Source of the DNA: Vibrio metschnikovii CIP 69.14
GTDB lineage: Bacteria; Pseudomonadota; Gammaproteobacteria; Enterobacterales; Vibrionaceae
DNA: 64,000 nt
Direction: 5' to 3'
Assembly: GCF_000176155.1 (NCBI RefSeq)
Contig: NZ_ACZO01000008.1
Location: 124,001-188,000, forward strand
This document shows positions 28,129 through 37,013 of the stretch, one piece after another (position 1 is the first letter of the stretch; every line of letters begins with the position of its first letter). The translations under genes were made by a program, and so were the position numbers. The notes beneath the pieces were generated by a model. That model saw only the letters and a list, made by a program, of their open reading frames with translations, was not told the DNA's origin and searched no databases.

Positions 28129-30924
28129 TCAATCCACGGACTCCCCAAACGAGGTAATCACTTTTAAGCACTTGTCTTTACTTAAATAGCGTTGGGCACT
28201 TGTTTGTACTGACTTAATATCAGCTGCGGCAATATGATCATAAATTTGCTGCACGCGCTGATAATACTTGGGTTGAGTGTGGCTCATCACAGCAATCTCT
28301 AACCAGAAACCATTGCTATTATCGGCATTGGCAATCGATTGTAGTAACGGCTGCTTGGCTCTGGCCAATAAATCGGCGTCTATTCGCTGCCCTGAACTGA
28401 GCTGCTCGATGAGCGTGTCAACTTTCCTTTCAATGGACAACACATGCTGTCTGTCAACTCGTGCGAATAAACCGATATGACCTAATTCTGAAGGTTCTGT
28501 CGCGTTAAAGTGAAAAGCATAAGGTGAATAACTCATCCCACCTTGTACTCGCAGCTCTTCAGTGATCAGCAATTGGAGAACGCGCTCCAATAACCATATT
28601 TGTGCCGCTTGCTCAACGGAGTAACTATCACTATTTGGCCAAATCCAAGCTAACCCAGTGGAATCAACCGCTCCTTGATGGCTCAACTGGCGGCTCGCTG
28701 GTAACTCAGGCAGGCTAGCTACAACTGGACGCTTGGTGATTGGCAACGGATGACGCTCTATAGCCCCCAATGTTTCGGCTACCGCTTGAATCGCCTGAGA
28801 TTCATCAATATCGCCAACGATAGTGACTTCGAGTACTCCGCGATCCACTGCCGATGTAAGCACAGGAGCTATTTCAGAAAAATCTCGCTTTAATAACTCT
28901 TTATCGCGTCCAAGGGCGTAACGTATATCTTCTGGGTGTAATAGCTCCGCAAATCGCTCCCAAAATAACGTTTCGGCATTAGCATTACGGCTGATTGCAT
29001 GTTCTCGCACTTGTTGCCGAAACTGATGTAACGCTTCAGGTCTAAACCCTGGTGCGGTCAAAAAGGCCGTGTGTAGCCCTAGCTGCGCTCTTAATCGATC
29101 AGATCTCACAGAAACGGTATCAACAAAACCTTGCTCCGATAGACTCCACCCCACGGTTAAACCTTGCCCGGCTAATATTTGCCCTAATTCTGTATAACTA
29201 TGCTGAGCTAATCCTCCCAAGACAAAGCTACGTTGAAAGAGCGTGGCTAGCCCTTCAATTTTAGGTAATGCGACATCACCAAAACCGACCTTAAGCTGCA
29301 CTCTTGCTTGACCTATTTCAAATTGAGTTGGCTTTAAAGTCAGTCGAACGCCGTTAGCAAAACCCAGTTGGCGGATCCCTGTGTTCTCATCACGCTGATC
29401 ACTAATGACTTTTCCCGGCTCACCGAAATTTGCATAAGCAAACGGAGTCATTTTTTGCTCTTGATGAGTGCTAATCGGCTGCTGCTGACTTTGCTGATAG
29501 ACGCTCAGAAGTTGTTTTGCTACCTGCTCTTCTGGTTGAGAGTGAGTCAGATAAATCCATGGTGTACCTTGCCAGCGCTGTTTTAATGCATCGTGCAATG
29601 TCGTTGGGGTTAAGCTAGGCTTCAGCTGTTGAAATAACGCACATTCCTGCTGGACATCTAAAAAATATAAGCCGCGGGCGTTATAATCCACCAATTGCTC
29701 TGCCAAACCAAAGCTATTCACGTTCAATGGCTGCTCTACGGCATGCCATATATCTTGCTCAATCAAGTCCAGTGCTCGATTAACTTCCTGTTCGGTAAAA
29801 CCACCGACTAAAGCTTGACGCATGGTCTGTTCGAGCAGTTCAAGATTTTCTCGCCACTGGTGAGGCGCTGAATTAAGTGATAACTCAAAACGTAAGCCAT
29901 GTTTGAACTCTTCAAATAAAGCAACATCCACTCCACGACCCATATCTTCTTCTGGCAGATGGGCGGTTAAGCGGCGATACAAAAGATGGCTCAGTAACCA
30001 ATCGGTGAGCATCTGATGCCGTCTAGCGATACCATCAGCAAGTGCATTATGAGGTTGTAATACTCCAAGGGTAACCGTTGTGGGTAGACGAGGGTCAAAA
30101 AAACCATCCGCACGCAACGCTTTCTTCACCGTCAATTTGGGCAATGGATCCTCACTAACAGCGATCGCCTGAGGATGTGGTTGCCAGTTGGCAAAACGTT
30201 GCTGAATCTGACGCTCTGTGGCCGCAATATCAATATCACCGACAACAATTATGGTCGTGCGCTCTGGTGTATAAAAGCGCTGATAGAGATCACGTAATTG
30301 TGCTACTGTCGCTTGACTAACTACGCTTTCCAAGCCGATTGGCAGACGACTCGCCAATGGGCTGTCTGGGTACAAAAATGCCTGCTGATATTGATAATCA
30401 TCTAGCTCCATCGATTGTTTTTCGCGTATTTCCGTCATTACGATCGGCTTTTCTTGTGCTAGAGCTTCGGGTGTTAAAGTCAGTTGATCACCAATCTCAC
30501 GCATTAACATCAGCCCAGTTGTAAGCTTATCTTGAGTGCCTTCCGTGATATTAAATTGATACACCGTTTGATGATACTCAGTAATTGCATTGGTATCCGA
30601 ACCAAAACTAAGACCAAGCTTTTCTAGCTGAGCAATCATATCCCCTTGTGGAACGGATCGAGAGCCCTTAAACGCCATATGCTCTAATAGATGCATCAAT
30701 CCCTGCTGCTGTTCAGACTCCACCAGCGAGCCACCGGCAATTTGCATGCGCATGATGATGGCTTTTTCTGGGTATGGATTAACCATCAACTGATAAGTTA
30801 AGCCATTAGCTAAACGACCTTGGTGGATTCGTGGATCAGGGGTTAATTCATTGGCAACCGAGTGTAGAGACATGATGATGTAGCAAGCGCCAAAGAATGG
30901 CATTAACCGAGTAAAGAGAGACAA
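28129..30924 (-). CDS. pqqL: M16 family zinc metallopeptidase, PqqL-like
   Basis: A 931-residue protein, the length of E. coli PqqL. A hydrophobic N-terminal segment (about residues 5-26) predicts export to the periplasm. The inverted zinc motif HLLEH is at residues 78-82 (His78, Glu81, His82), with a downstream Glu in TEIREKQS. A second, inactive M16 half makes up the C-terminal part, as in pitrilysins. E. coli PqqL degrades imported peptides or proteins in the periplasm. It is monocistronic, with a terminator after it. The symbol is by similarity; a general periplasmic protease of this family is the safe reading. Confidence 0.85.
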   Translation of the reverse strand: MSLFTRLMPFFGACYIIMSLHSVANELTPDPRIHQGRLANGLTYQLMVNPYPEKAIIMRMQIAGGSLVESEQQQGLMHLLEHMAFKGSRSVPQGDMIAQLEKLGLSFGSDTNAITEYHQTVYQFNITEGTQDKLTTGLMLMREIGDQLTLTPEALAQEKPIVMTEIREKQSMELDDYQYQQAFLYPDSPLASRLPIGLESVVSQATVAQLRDLYQRFYTPERTTIIVVGDIDIAATERQIQQRFANWQPHPQAIAVSEDPLPKLTVKKALRADGFFDPRLPTTVTLGVLQPHNALADGIARRHQMLTDWLLSHLLYRRLTAHLPEEDMGRGVDVALFEEFKHGLRFELSLNSAPHQWRENLELLEQTMRQALVGGFTEQEVNRALDLIEQDIWHAVEQPLNVNSFGLAEQLVDYNARGLYFLDVQQECALFQQLKPSLTPTTLHDALKQRWQGTPWIYLTHSQPEEQVAKQLLSVYQQSQQQPISTHQEQKMTPFAYANFGEPGKVISDQRDENTGIRQLGFANGVRLTLKPTQFEIGQARVQLKVGFGDVALPKIEGLATLFQRSFVLGGLAQHSYTELGQILAGQGLTVGWSLSEQGFVDTVSVRSDRLRAQLGLHTAFLTAPGFRPEALHQFRQQVREHAISRNANAETLFWERFAELLHPEDIRYALGRDKELLKRDFSEIAPVLTSAVDRGVLEVTIVGDIDESQAIQAVAETLGAIERHPLPITKRPVVASLPELPASRQLSHQGAVDSTGLAWIWPNSDSYSVEQAAQIWLLERVLQLLITEELRVQGGMSYSPYAFHFNATEPSELGHIGLFARVDRQHVLSIERKVDTLIEQLSSGQRIDADLLARAKQPLLQSIANADNSNGFWLEIAVMSHTQPKYYQRVQQIYDHIAAADIKSVQTSAQRYLSKDKCLKVITSFGESVD

Positions 30925-31166
30925 GAGACAACCTCGAATAACATCAGTAAAAAAGAATCGTTATTATTCATGTTTTATCTCGCTTTAGAATGGTTACATA
31001 CAAAAGCATACAAAAACATCAAGCAACTCAACGAGTAAACCGCTGAGGTTTATTCAACAAAGTTGGCATTTTTGCTCTTAAAATCGGATCGTTTCGCCAA
31101 ATATCGCTACACTTTTATCTGTTTGTGCACCAAGGTGTCATGCCGCTAGTTGATTGGAGTGATAAA

Positions 31167-32486
31167 ATGAATAAACCGCTTTGGCTACTGCTAGGTGTAA
31201 GCCTAATCGCTTGGCCTACTTTTGCCGCCCAGTATGTATTTAAAAATGTGCAAGTATTTGATGGACGAGAAGCAACACTCAGCGCAGCAAAAAATGTCTA
31301 TGTGCAAGATAACCTGATCAGCAAAATCGAAGATTACCAAGATCTTAACATCACTGACTCCAATACTATAGTGATTGATGGGCAAGGCAAAACCTTAATG
31401 CCGGGATTGATTGATGCTCATACTCATTTAATGCTCGCCGCCCTGCCTCAACAAACCTTAATGCTTGCTGATCAAGGTTTTATTAATATTGTTGCCGCTA
31501 AAACCGCTGCCGATATGCTGCAACGGGGTTATACCAGTGTGCGCGATTTGGGTGGGCCAGTATTCGGCTTAAAAATGGCGATCGATAAGCAGATCACCAC
31601 CGGACCTCGTATTTGGCCAGCCGGGGCTTTCATCTCTCAAACTGGCGGCCACGGTGATTTTCGTCTACCCAATGAGTTAATAACCGCTGATAGTAAAAAA
31701 CAGACCATCTCTGTTAGGACAGGCACTTCAGCGATTGCTGATAGTCCGGACGAAGTTCGCCAGCATGTACGAGAGCAGTTAGCCCTCGGGGCATCGCAGA
31801 TTAAACTCATGGCAGGTGGTGGCGTCTCATCATTTTATGACCCGCTTGATGTGACTCAATACAGCCTGGCAGAAATTCGCGCCGCGACGGAAGCGGCAGA
31901 AAATTGGGGCACCTATGTGACGGTGCACGCTTATACTCCTCGCTCGATTAATCAAGCGATTGATGGTGGGGTTAAATCGATTGAACACGGTCAATTGATT
32001 GATGAAAAAACCGCAAAACGAATGGCCAAAGAAGGCATTTGGTGGAGCTTACAACCGTTTACTTCTGAGCGAAAATCCAGCTTTGCCGAAGGCTCGCCGC
32101 AACGTCTGAAACAAAAAATGGTCGAACAAGGCACAGACAGGGCCTATCGTTTAGCGAAAAAACATCAAGTAAAAGTCGCATGGGGAACCGACATTTTGTT
32201 CAGTGCGGAAAAACTCAAAGGGCAAACGCAACTTTTGAGTATTATGACTCGCTGGTACACCCCTGCTGAAGTACTGAAAATGGCTACCTACGACAATGCG
32301 CAGCTACTGATGCTCTCAGGAGAGCGTGCGCCTTATCAAGGTAAGTTAGGGGTTATTGAGGCCGGAGCTTTGGCCGATCTGCTGATCGTCAATGGCAATC
32401 CGCTACAAGATTTAACCATTTTAGAAGCAACGGATAACCTACAACTGATCATGAAAGACGGTCGCATTTATAAAAATACGCTCTAA
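31167..32486 (+). CDS. Exported amidohydrolase (imidazolonepropionase/prolidase-like)
   Basis: A 439-residue protein when started at ATG 31167, which has TGGAG at good spacing and gives a clear signal peptide (MNKPLWLLLGVSLIAWPTFA-AQ). The 14 codons upstream in frame would bury it and are excluded. The amidohydrolase barrel shows the metal site DAHTHLM, the probable carbamylated Lys in QIKLMAGGG, His in TVHAY and EHGQ, and Asp in WGTDI. Related secreted enzymes hydrolyse Xaa-Pro or acyl-amino-acid bonds. The substrate is not known. It is divergent from the PqqL-like gene, which suggests a shared role in periplasmic peptide breakdown, but this is only inferred. Confidence 0.85.
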   Translation: MNKPLWLLLGVSLIAWPTFAAQYVFKNVQVFDGREATLSAAKNVYVQDNLISKIEDYQDLNITDSNTIVIDGQGKTLMPGLIDAHTHLMLAALPQQTLMLADQGFINIVAAKTAADMLQRGYTSVRDLGGPVFGLKMAIDKQITTGPRIWPAGAFISQTGGHGDFRLPNELITADSKKQTISVRTGTSAIADSPDEVRQHVREQLALGASQIKLMAGGGVSSFYDPLDVTQYSLAEIRAATEAAENWGTYVTVHAYTPRSINQAIDGGVKSIEHGQLIDEKTAKRMAKEGIWWSLQPFTSERKSSFAEGSPQRLKQKMVEQGTDRAYRLAKKHQVKVAWGTDILFSAEKLKGQTQLLSIMTRWYTPAEVLKMATYDNAQLLMLSGERAPYQGKLGVIEAGALADLLIVNGNPLQDLTILEATDNLQLIMKDGRIYKNTL

Positions 32487-32602
32487 TCAATACGTCTGCT
32501 GAGGGGATCTTATCCCCTCAATTTTCACTACACCTTAAGTATAAAAACAAAGTAATATCAGCCTCATTCTGCCCTATTGGGCTTTGTTGATGGTTACTTT
32601 AA

Positions 32603-33091
32603 ATGGAACGTATTATCGAAAAACTGCTGTACTCTGCTCGCTGGATCATGGCACCTATTTATCTCGGTTTGAGTTTTATCCTCCTCGCCTTAGGGATTAA
32701 ATTTTTTCAAGAAGTGATTCACCTACTCCCAAATATCTTTGCTATTCAAGAAGCTGACCTGATTCTAATCGCGTTATCATTGATTGATATCACCTTAGTT
32801 GGCGGGCTGATTGTGATGGTGATGTTTTCTGGCTATGAGAATTTTGTTTCTAAAATCGACGTTGAGGAGCATAACGATAAGTTAGGCTGGTTGGGTAAAC
32901 TCGATGCTGGTTCACTGAAAAATAAAGTTGCTGCGTCAATTGTCGCGATCTCTTCAATTCATTTATTGAAAGTGTTTATGAACACCGAAAATATCGCCAA
33001 TGAAAAAATACAATGGTATTTGATGCTGCACATTACCTTTGTCATCTCTGCTTTTATGATGGGTTATTTAGATAAAATCACCAAAAAATAA
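32603..33091 (+). CDS. yqhA: YqhA/UPF0114 family membrane protein
   Basis: A 162-residue inner membrane protein with about four hydrophobic segments. [24 protein letters not shown] and [23 protein letters not shown] are typical of the UPF0114 (YqhA, TIGR00645) family. The function is unknown. It stands alone, 116 bases after the amidohydrolase and convergent with murP. Confidence 0.88.
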   Translation: MERIIEKLLYSARWIMAPIYLGLSFILLALGIKFFQEVIHLLPNIFAIQEADLILIALSLIDITLVGGLIVMVMFSGYENFVSKIDVEEHNDKLGWLGKLDAGSLKNKVAASIVAISSIHLLKVFMNTENIANEKIQWYLMLHITFVISAFMMGYLDKITKK

Positions 33092-33111
33092 TCCGCCGCT
33101 AGAGCTAAACA

Positions 33112-33146
33112 TAAAAAAGCCCTGAACCAATCGGATCAGGGCAAAA
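33112..33146 (-). terminator. Rho-independent terminator after murP
   Basis: On the minus strand GCCCTGA-N10-TCAGGGC is followed by TTTTTT. A-rich flanks on the other side may let it serve yqhA as well. Confidence 0.88.
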
Positions 33147-33172
33147 TCATTCACCAACAGGGGGAAGGTGAA

Positions 33173-34621
33173 CTAACTTAAGTCAACATCTTTGCAGCCA
33201 AACCAAAGCGTTGCAAAAAAACCAACCACATAAGAAATGAATAGACCGCAGATAAATACCAACATCCCTGGGAAAATACCTTGCGCTGATGTCATTAACG
33301 GAATCGCAACAATACCCGATGGCCCAAATACCGTATTAAGTCCGACAGGTAAGCCAAGATAAGAGACTAAACCAATAAAGAAACCACCAGCCGCACCGCC
33401 AATACATGCCGTGACAAACGGTTTCACTCTGGGTAGGGTGACGCCATAAATCAGCGGCTCACCAATGCCTAAAATACCCGGAATGATCGCGCCCTTCACT
33501 TGGGTGCGCAGCACGGCGTCTTTTTTGGCTTTAAAGTAAAGCGCTAGCGACGCGCCAACTTGGCCGCCTCCGGCCATCGCCAAAATAGGAAACAACGAGT
33601 TAAAACCCTGCACATCCATCAAAGCAAAGTAGACCGGAACAAACCCTTGATGAATGCCAAATACTACCGAAATCAAAAATAAACCGGAGAGCAACGCAGC
33701 CCCTAGTGGATTATCATTCAGGTTGAGAAACAACCATGACATGCCTTTAAATAACTCACCACCAATCGGCATTATCACCAAAAAAGTCACCGCCCCCATG
33801 ATCAATAACGTGACGCAAGAGGTTAAGATCATGTCTAAATCATCAGGCATGTACTGGCGAACTTTTCTTTCGACCTGAGCACCCAAAATCGCCGCTAACA
33901 GTACGCCGATAATATTGCCTCTAGGGTCAATAGCAAAACCGAAAAATTCGCTCATGCCAGAATAAACGCCCGTTGTCGCATCTGGGTTATAACCCAGCAC
34001 AAACAGGGAAGCTAAAATAGCGCCATTGACCCCAGAACCGCCAAATGCCTGCTGCGCGTTATAACCGATTAAGATGCTCAGAAAAGCGAATAATCCTTTG
34101 CCAAACACCTTCATATAGGCGATTAGATCCAGCGTAAATTGACTTGGCGATTGACCAAGGACCAGCATCTGCTCTAATAAAGTGGCGAAACCTAGTAATA
34201 AACCAGCGGCAATAAAGCCCGGAATTAATGGCGTAAAAATGGTCGCAAACTTACTGAGGAAACGCTGCACGGCACTGGTTTGTTTACTCTTCATCTGCTG
34301 TTTCTGCGCCGCAGCAATTGTCGATAAATCCGGCGCATCTGACGTTGATGTAGCGGTGAGCCCAAGATTGGCGATCATCTCATTCATCATTTCAGCGGCA
34401 GTTTGCGCTTTACCAGGACCGAGAATAATCTGCAGTTGTTGATCGCTTTCTACCACCCCCATAACCCCAGCAATGGCTTTAATCCCAGCTTGATCGGCGA
34501 GGAGGTTATCATTCAATGTTAAGCGTAAGCGGGTCATGCAGTTACCACACTTACTAATATTATCACTGCCACCGACCGCGCGAAGCAGTTGAGCTATCAT
34601 GCTCGATGTAATTTTAGCCAT
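33173..34621 (-). CDS. murP: PTS N-acetylmuramic acid transporter, EIIBC
   Basis: A 482-residue permease that imports and phosphorylates MurNAc. The IIB domain (about 1-85) has the phospho-Cys28 in [10 protein letters not shown], and the membrane IIC domain (about 120-475) has [14 protein letters not shown]. No IIA domain is attached, so it must borrow one, as E. coli MurP borrows EIIA-Glc. It lies 24 bases downstream of murQ on the same strand, and the pair gives MurNAc-6-phosphate and then GlcNAc-6-phosphate. Without this neighbour it could have been called a sucrose or trehalose IIBC, which is how such genes are often labelled. Confidence 0.9.
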   Translation of the reverse strand: MAKITSSMIAQLLRAVGGSDNISKCGNCMTRLRLTLNDNLLADQAGIKAIAGVMGVVESDQQLQIILGPGKAQTAAEMMNEMIANLGLTATSTSDAPDLSTIAAAQKQQMKSKQTSAVQRFLSKFATIFTPLIPGFIAAGLLLGFATLLEQMLVLGQSPSQFTLDLIAYMKVFGKGLFAFLSILIGYNAQQAFGGSGVNGAILASLFVLGYNPDATTGVYSGMSEFFGFAIDPRGNIIGVLLAAILGAQVERKVRQYMPDDLDMILTSCVTLLIMGAVTFLVIMPIGGELFKGMSWLFLNLNDNPLGAALLSGLFLISVVFGIHQGFVPVYFALMDVQGFNSLFPILAMAGGGQVGASLALYFKAKKDAVLRTQVKGAIIPGILGIGEPLIYGVTLPRVKPFVTACIGGAAGGFFIGLVSYLGLPVGLNTVFGPSGIVAIPLMTSAQGIFPGMLVFICGLFISYVVGFFATLWFGCKDVDLS

Positions 34622-34645
34622 TTACCTTACCTCAACACGATTGGA

Positions 34646-35548
34646 TTATTGATCGTTCAGTGCCGCACGAATAAAGCCATGATGCTTTGCCAGCCGCTCC
34701 GCTGCTTGCTCCGCATTCAGATCGGCAAGGATCATCAGAATCGCCGTTTTACAATGTCGTTGGCAGGCCGCGAGCGCTTGTTCCGCTTGATCTGTACTGC
34801 AGCCCGTTGCTTCACGAACAATGTGCGTTTGACGCTGAATAAGCTTGGCATTGGTGGCTTCAACATCGACCATTAAATTGCCAAAGACCTTACCGCTGCG
34901 AATCATCGCTCCTGTGGTTAACATATTAAGGATCAGCTTCTGCGCCGTGCCAGCCTTCATTCTTGAAGATCCAGTGACAATTTCAGGACCAACCACAGGC
35001 GTAATAGCAATATCCGCGGCTTGTTCCATTAAACAATTAGGGTTGCAGGCCAGAGAAATCACCGTCGCACCAACGGATTTAGCGTAAGCCATACCGCCCA
35101 GTACATACGGTGTTCGGCCACTAGCGGCGATACCCACTAAAACATCTTGTTTACCAAAGTGAAAACGCTGCAAATCTTGCTCACCAAGTTCTGTATTGTC
35201 TTCTGCATTTTCCACGGCTTTTAAAATCGCTTGATGACCACCAGCAATCAGGCCAATCACCAAATCGGGCGAGGTACCATAAGTAGGAGGACATTCGCTA
35301 GCATCCAGAATACCTAATCGGCCAGAGGTTCCCGCTCCCATGTAGAACAAGCGCCCACCAGATTGCAGAGCAAAAGTAATCACATCGACCGCTTGCGCCA
35401 CTTGAGGTAAGGTTTTTTCAACCGCTAAAGCGACTTTCTTATCCTCCTGATTGATGATTTGTAACATCTCAAACGTGGATAAGGTATCAATCGCCGCGCT
35501 CGCTGGATTACGGCTTTCCGTTACCCATTGGGTTAAATCTATTTTCAT
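34646..35548 (-). CDS. murQ: N-acetylmuramic acid 6-phosphate etherase
   Basis: MurQ cleaves the lactyl ether of MurNAc-6-P to give GlcNAc-6-P and D-lactate in cell wall sugar recovery. Starting at ATG 35548 ([15 protein letters not shown]) gives 300 residues, the family length; the frame extends 52 codons further up without conservation. The SIS domain shows [24 protein letters not shown], with the catalytic Glu in ASECPP, and a second Glu region at [10 protein letters not shown]. The gene precedes murP and is divergent from murR across a 292-base gap that holds repeated palindromes and a CRP-like site. Confidence 0.96.
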   Translation of the reverse strand: MKIDLTQWVTESRNPASAAIDTLSTFEMLQIINQEDKKVALAVEKTLPQVAQAVDVITFALQSGGRLFYMGAGTSGRLGILDASECPPTYGTSPDLVIGLIAGGHQAILKAVENAEDNTELGEQDLQRFHFGKQDVLVGIAASGRTPYVLGGMAYAKSVGATVISLACNPNCLMEQAADIAITPVVGPEIVTGSSRMKAGTAQKLILNMLTTGAMIRSGKVFGNLMVDVEATNAKLIQRQTHIVREATGCSTDQAEQALAACQRHCKTAILMILADLNAEQAAERLAKHHGFIRAALNDQ

Positions 35549-35590
35549 GCACAAGCCTATATGTCTAATAACAACTGGTGGCGATTCTAT

Positions 35591-35605
35591 AGAATAAAAA
35601 ATTCC
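35591..35605. promoter_or_regulatory. Candidate MurR operator 1 (murQ-proximal)
   Basis: AGAATAAAAAATTCC, a palindrome of the form (G)GAAT-N5-ATTC(C), 43 bases upstream of the murQ start. The same sequence recurs at 35751-35765, near murR. RpiR-type regulators bind such palindromes, and MurR is the only candidate nearby. Confidence 0.55.
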
Positions 35606-35610
35606 AATCG

Positions 35611-35626
35611 AGTGATAAGGATCACA
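35611..35626. promoter_or_regulatory. CRP-like site upstream of murQP
   Basis: AGTGA-TAAGGA-TCACA matches the CRP consensus TGTGA-N6-TCACA at 9 of 10 key positions. It lies about 65 bases upstream of the murQ start. E. coli murQP is also CRP-dependent, which fits. Confidence 0.6.
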
Positions 35627-35750
35627 GCCATGGTTATTCATTAACCAGCTAAAGCATGGAATAATCATCCAAAATAAGGTAAGACAAGCCAAAAGATACG
35701 CCAAGTCACTGAATATTATTCACCTTCAAAGCAGATTTAATTCCCAGCAA

Positions 35751-35765
35751 GGAATAAAAAATTCC
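35751..35765. promoter_or_regulatory. Candidate MurR operator 2 (murR-proximal)
   Basis: GGAATAAAAAATTCC is a perfect 5+5 palindrome and repeats operator 1 over 14 of 15 bases, 75 bases before the murR start. A weaker GAATATTATTC palindrome lies at 35711-35721. Two such sites around a divergent gap suggest DNA looping or autoregulation. Confidence 0.55.
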
Positions 35766-35840
35766 AAAAACTGCACCATAAATCGTCTTTTGAATTGCGG
35801 ATTCGTGGTAAAACTGCTTTTAGCATATGGAGAAATCATC

Positions 35841-36689
35841 ATGTCTATAGTTAATCGAATGATCAGTCGACGTACTCAGCTCTCAGCAAATGAGTTAAAA
35901 ATTGCCGACTGGATCCTTGCTCATCCTCAGCAAGCGGCCTTAATGACCAGTTTACAATTGGCCGAGCAAGTGAGTGCGAGCCAATCCAGTATCATTAAGT
36001 TTGCTCAAAAAATGGGCTTTAAAGGCTACAGTGCTTTTAAACTATTATTGGTAGAAGAGCTCAGCCGCAAACAAGCTCTCGAATCAACGCCTGTACAGCA
36101 CAATATTTTTATTAATGATCCACTGGCAGTGATTGCACAAAAGTTAGTCCAAGCAAAAACGGATGCCATGTTTCATACCACCAACGCGCTCTGTTTTGAA
36201 CAATTTCACCATGCGGTGAATTGGATTAATCAAGCGCATCGAGTGCAAATCGTCGGCATTGGCGGCTCGGCACTGACTGGGAAGGATTTAGCTTTCAAGC
36301 TATTGAAATTAGGCATTACCGCACTCGCTGAGCAAGACAGTCATGTACAAATTGCTACCGCGCGAACGCTTAGGCCTCAAGATGTCCAAATCGCGATTTC
36401 TTTTTCTGGGGATAGAAAAGAGGTCTTTATTGCCGCCGAAGCGGCTAAGCAACAAGGGGCCAAAGTTATTGCTCTGACCGCACCAAAGAAAAGTAAACTG
36501 CGTCAGTTGGCGGATATCGCTTTAGATACCATCGCCGATGAAACGCAACATCGCAGCTCGTCTATCGCTTCTCGTACTGCGCAAAATGTCTTAACCGATT
36601 TACTGTTTATTAGTTTGGTTCAGCAACGAGAAGATTCAGCGCGACAATTGATAGAGACCATTTCGTCGGACATTCAGCAAATTTTATAA
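35841..36689 (+). CDS. murR: RpiR-family regulator, probable MurR
   Basis: A 282-residue regulator started at ATG 35841, which has GGAGA upstream; 17 earlier in-frame codons lack conservation. The N-terminal HTH_6 domain (about 1-77: TSLQLAEQVSASQSSIIKFAQKMGFKGYSAFK) is followed by a sugar-phosphate-binding SIS domain (about 120-260: VQIVGIGGSALTGKDLAFKL). E. coli MurR represses murQP and is released by MurNAc-6-P. Its divergent placement beside murQ and the paired palindromes support the same role. Confidence 0.85.
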   Translation: MSIVNRMISRRTQLSANELKIADWILAHPQQAALMTSLQLAEQVSASQSSIIKFAQKMGFKGYSAFKLLLVEELSRKQALESTPVQHNIFINDPLAVIAQKLVQAKTDAMFHTTNALCFEQFHHAVNWINQAHRVQIVGIGGSALTGKDLAFKLLKLGITALAEQDSHVQIATARTLRPQDVQIAISFSGDRKEVFIAAEAAKQQGAKVIALTAPKKSKLRQLADIALDTIADETQHRSSSIASRTAQNVLTDLLFISLVQQREDSARQLIETISSDIQQIL

Positions 36690-36698
36690 GCCTCAGAC

Positions 36699-37013
36699 TC
36701 AATCAGCGGCGGATGGGTGACCTGAAAGTAACTGAGCGATAAAGACCAGCTCTTCTCGGCCTTGCTCATCACTCAATGTTTCAAGCCAAATACTGGCGCT
36801 GTAATGCTCGGCTTTGAGTAGTAGCTGACAATCTTCAAAATCAATTAGCCAAGTATGTAAGTCGGCATCGAGCTGCTTATCGATAATCGAAGCCGATAAC
36901 CACTGCAGAAAACGCTCGCCAAGAGCGGGGAAACTATCGATATCCCATTCTGGCGTATTCAGGATAAGTCGCCCCTGATCGGCAAGATAATCTTGTAAGG
37001 CAAACTCAGCCAT
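36699..37013 (-). CDS. Small conserved protein (DUF3630-like) after recQ
   Basis: A 104-residue acidic protein with no signal peptide or membrane segment. It overlaps the recQ stop by 8 bases, so it is translationally coupled to recQ. I believe it belongs to the DUF3630 family, small proteins kept next to recQ in vibrios and relatives; the function is unknown. No catalytic motif is seen. Confidence 0.7.
   Translation of the reverse strand: MAEFALQDYLADQGRLILNTPEWDIDSFPALGERFLQWLSASIIDKQLDADLHTWLIDFEDCQLLLKAEHYSASIWLETLSDEQGREELVFIAQLLSGHPSAAD

Noticed and set aside
33173..34621. Sucrose or trehalose PTS permease
   Set aside because: The family resemblance is real, but linkage to murQ and an RpiR regulator makes MurNAc the better substrate.
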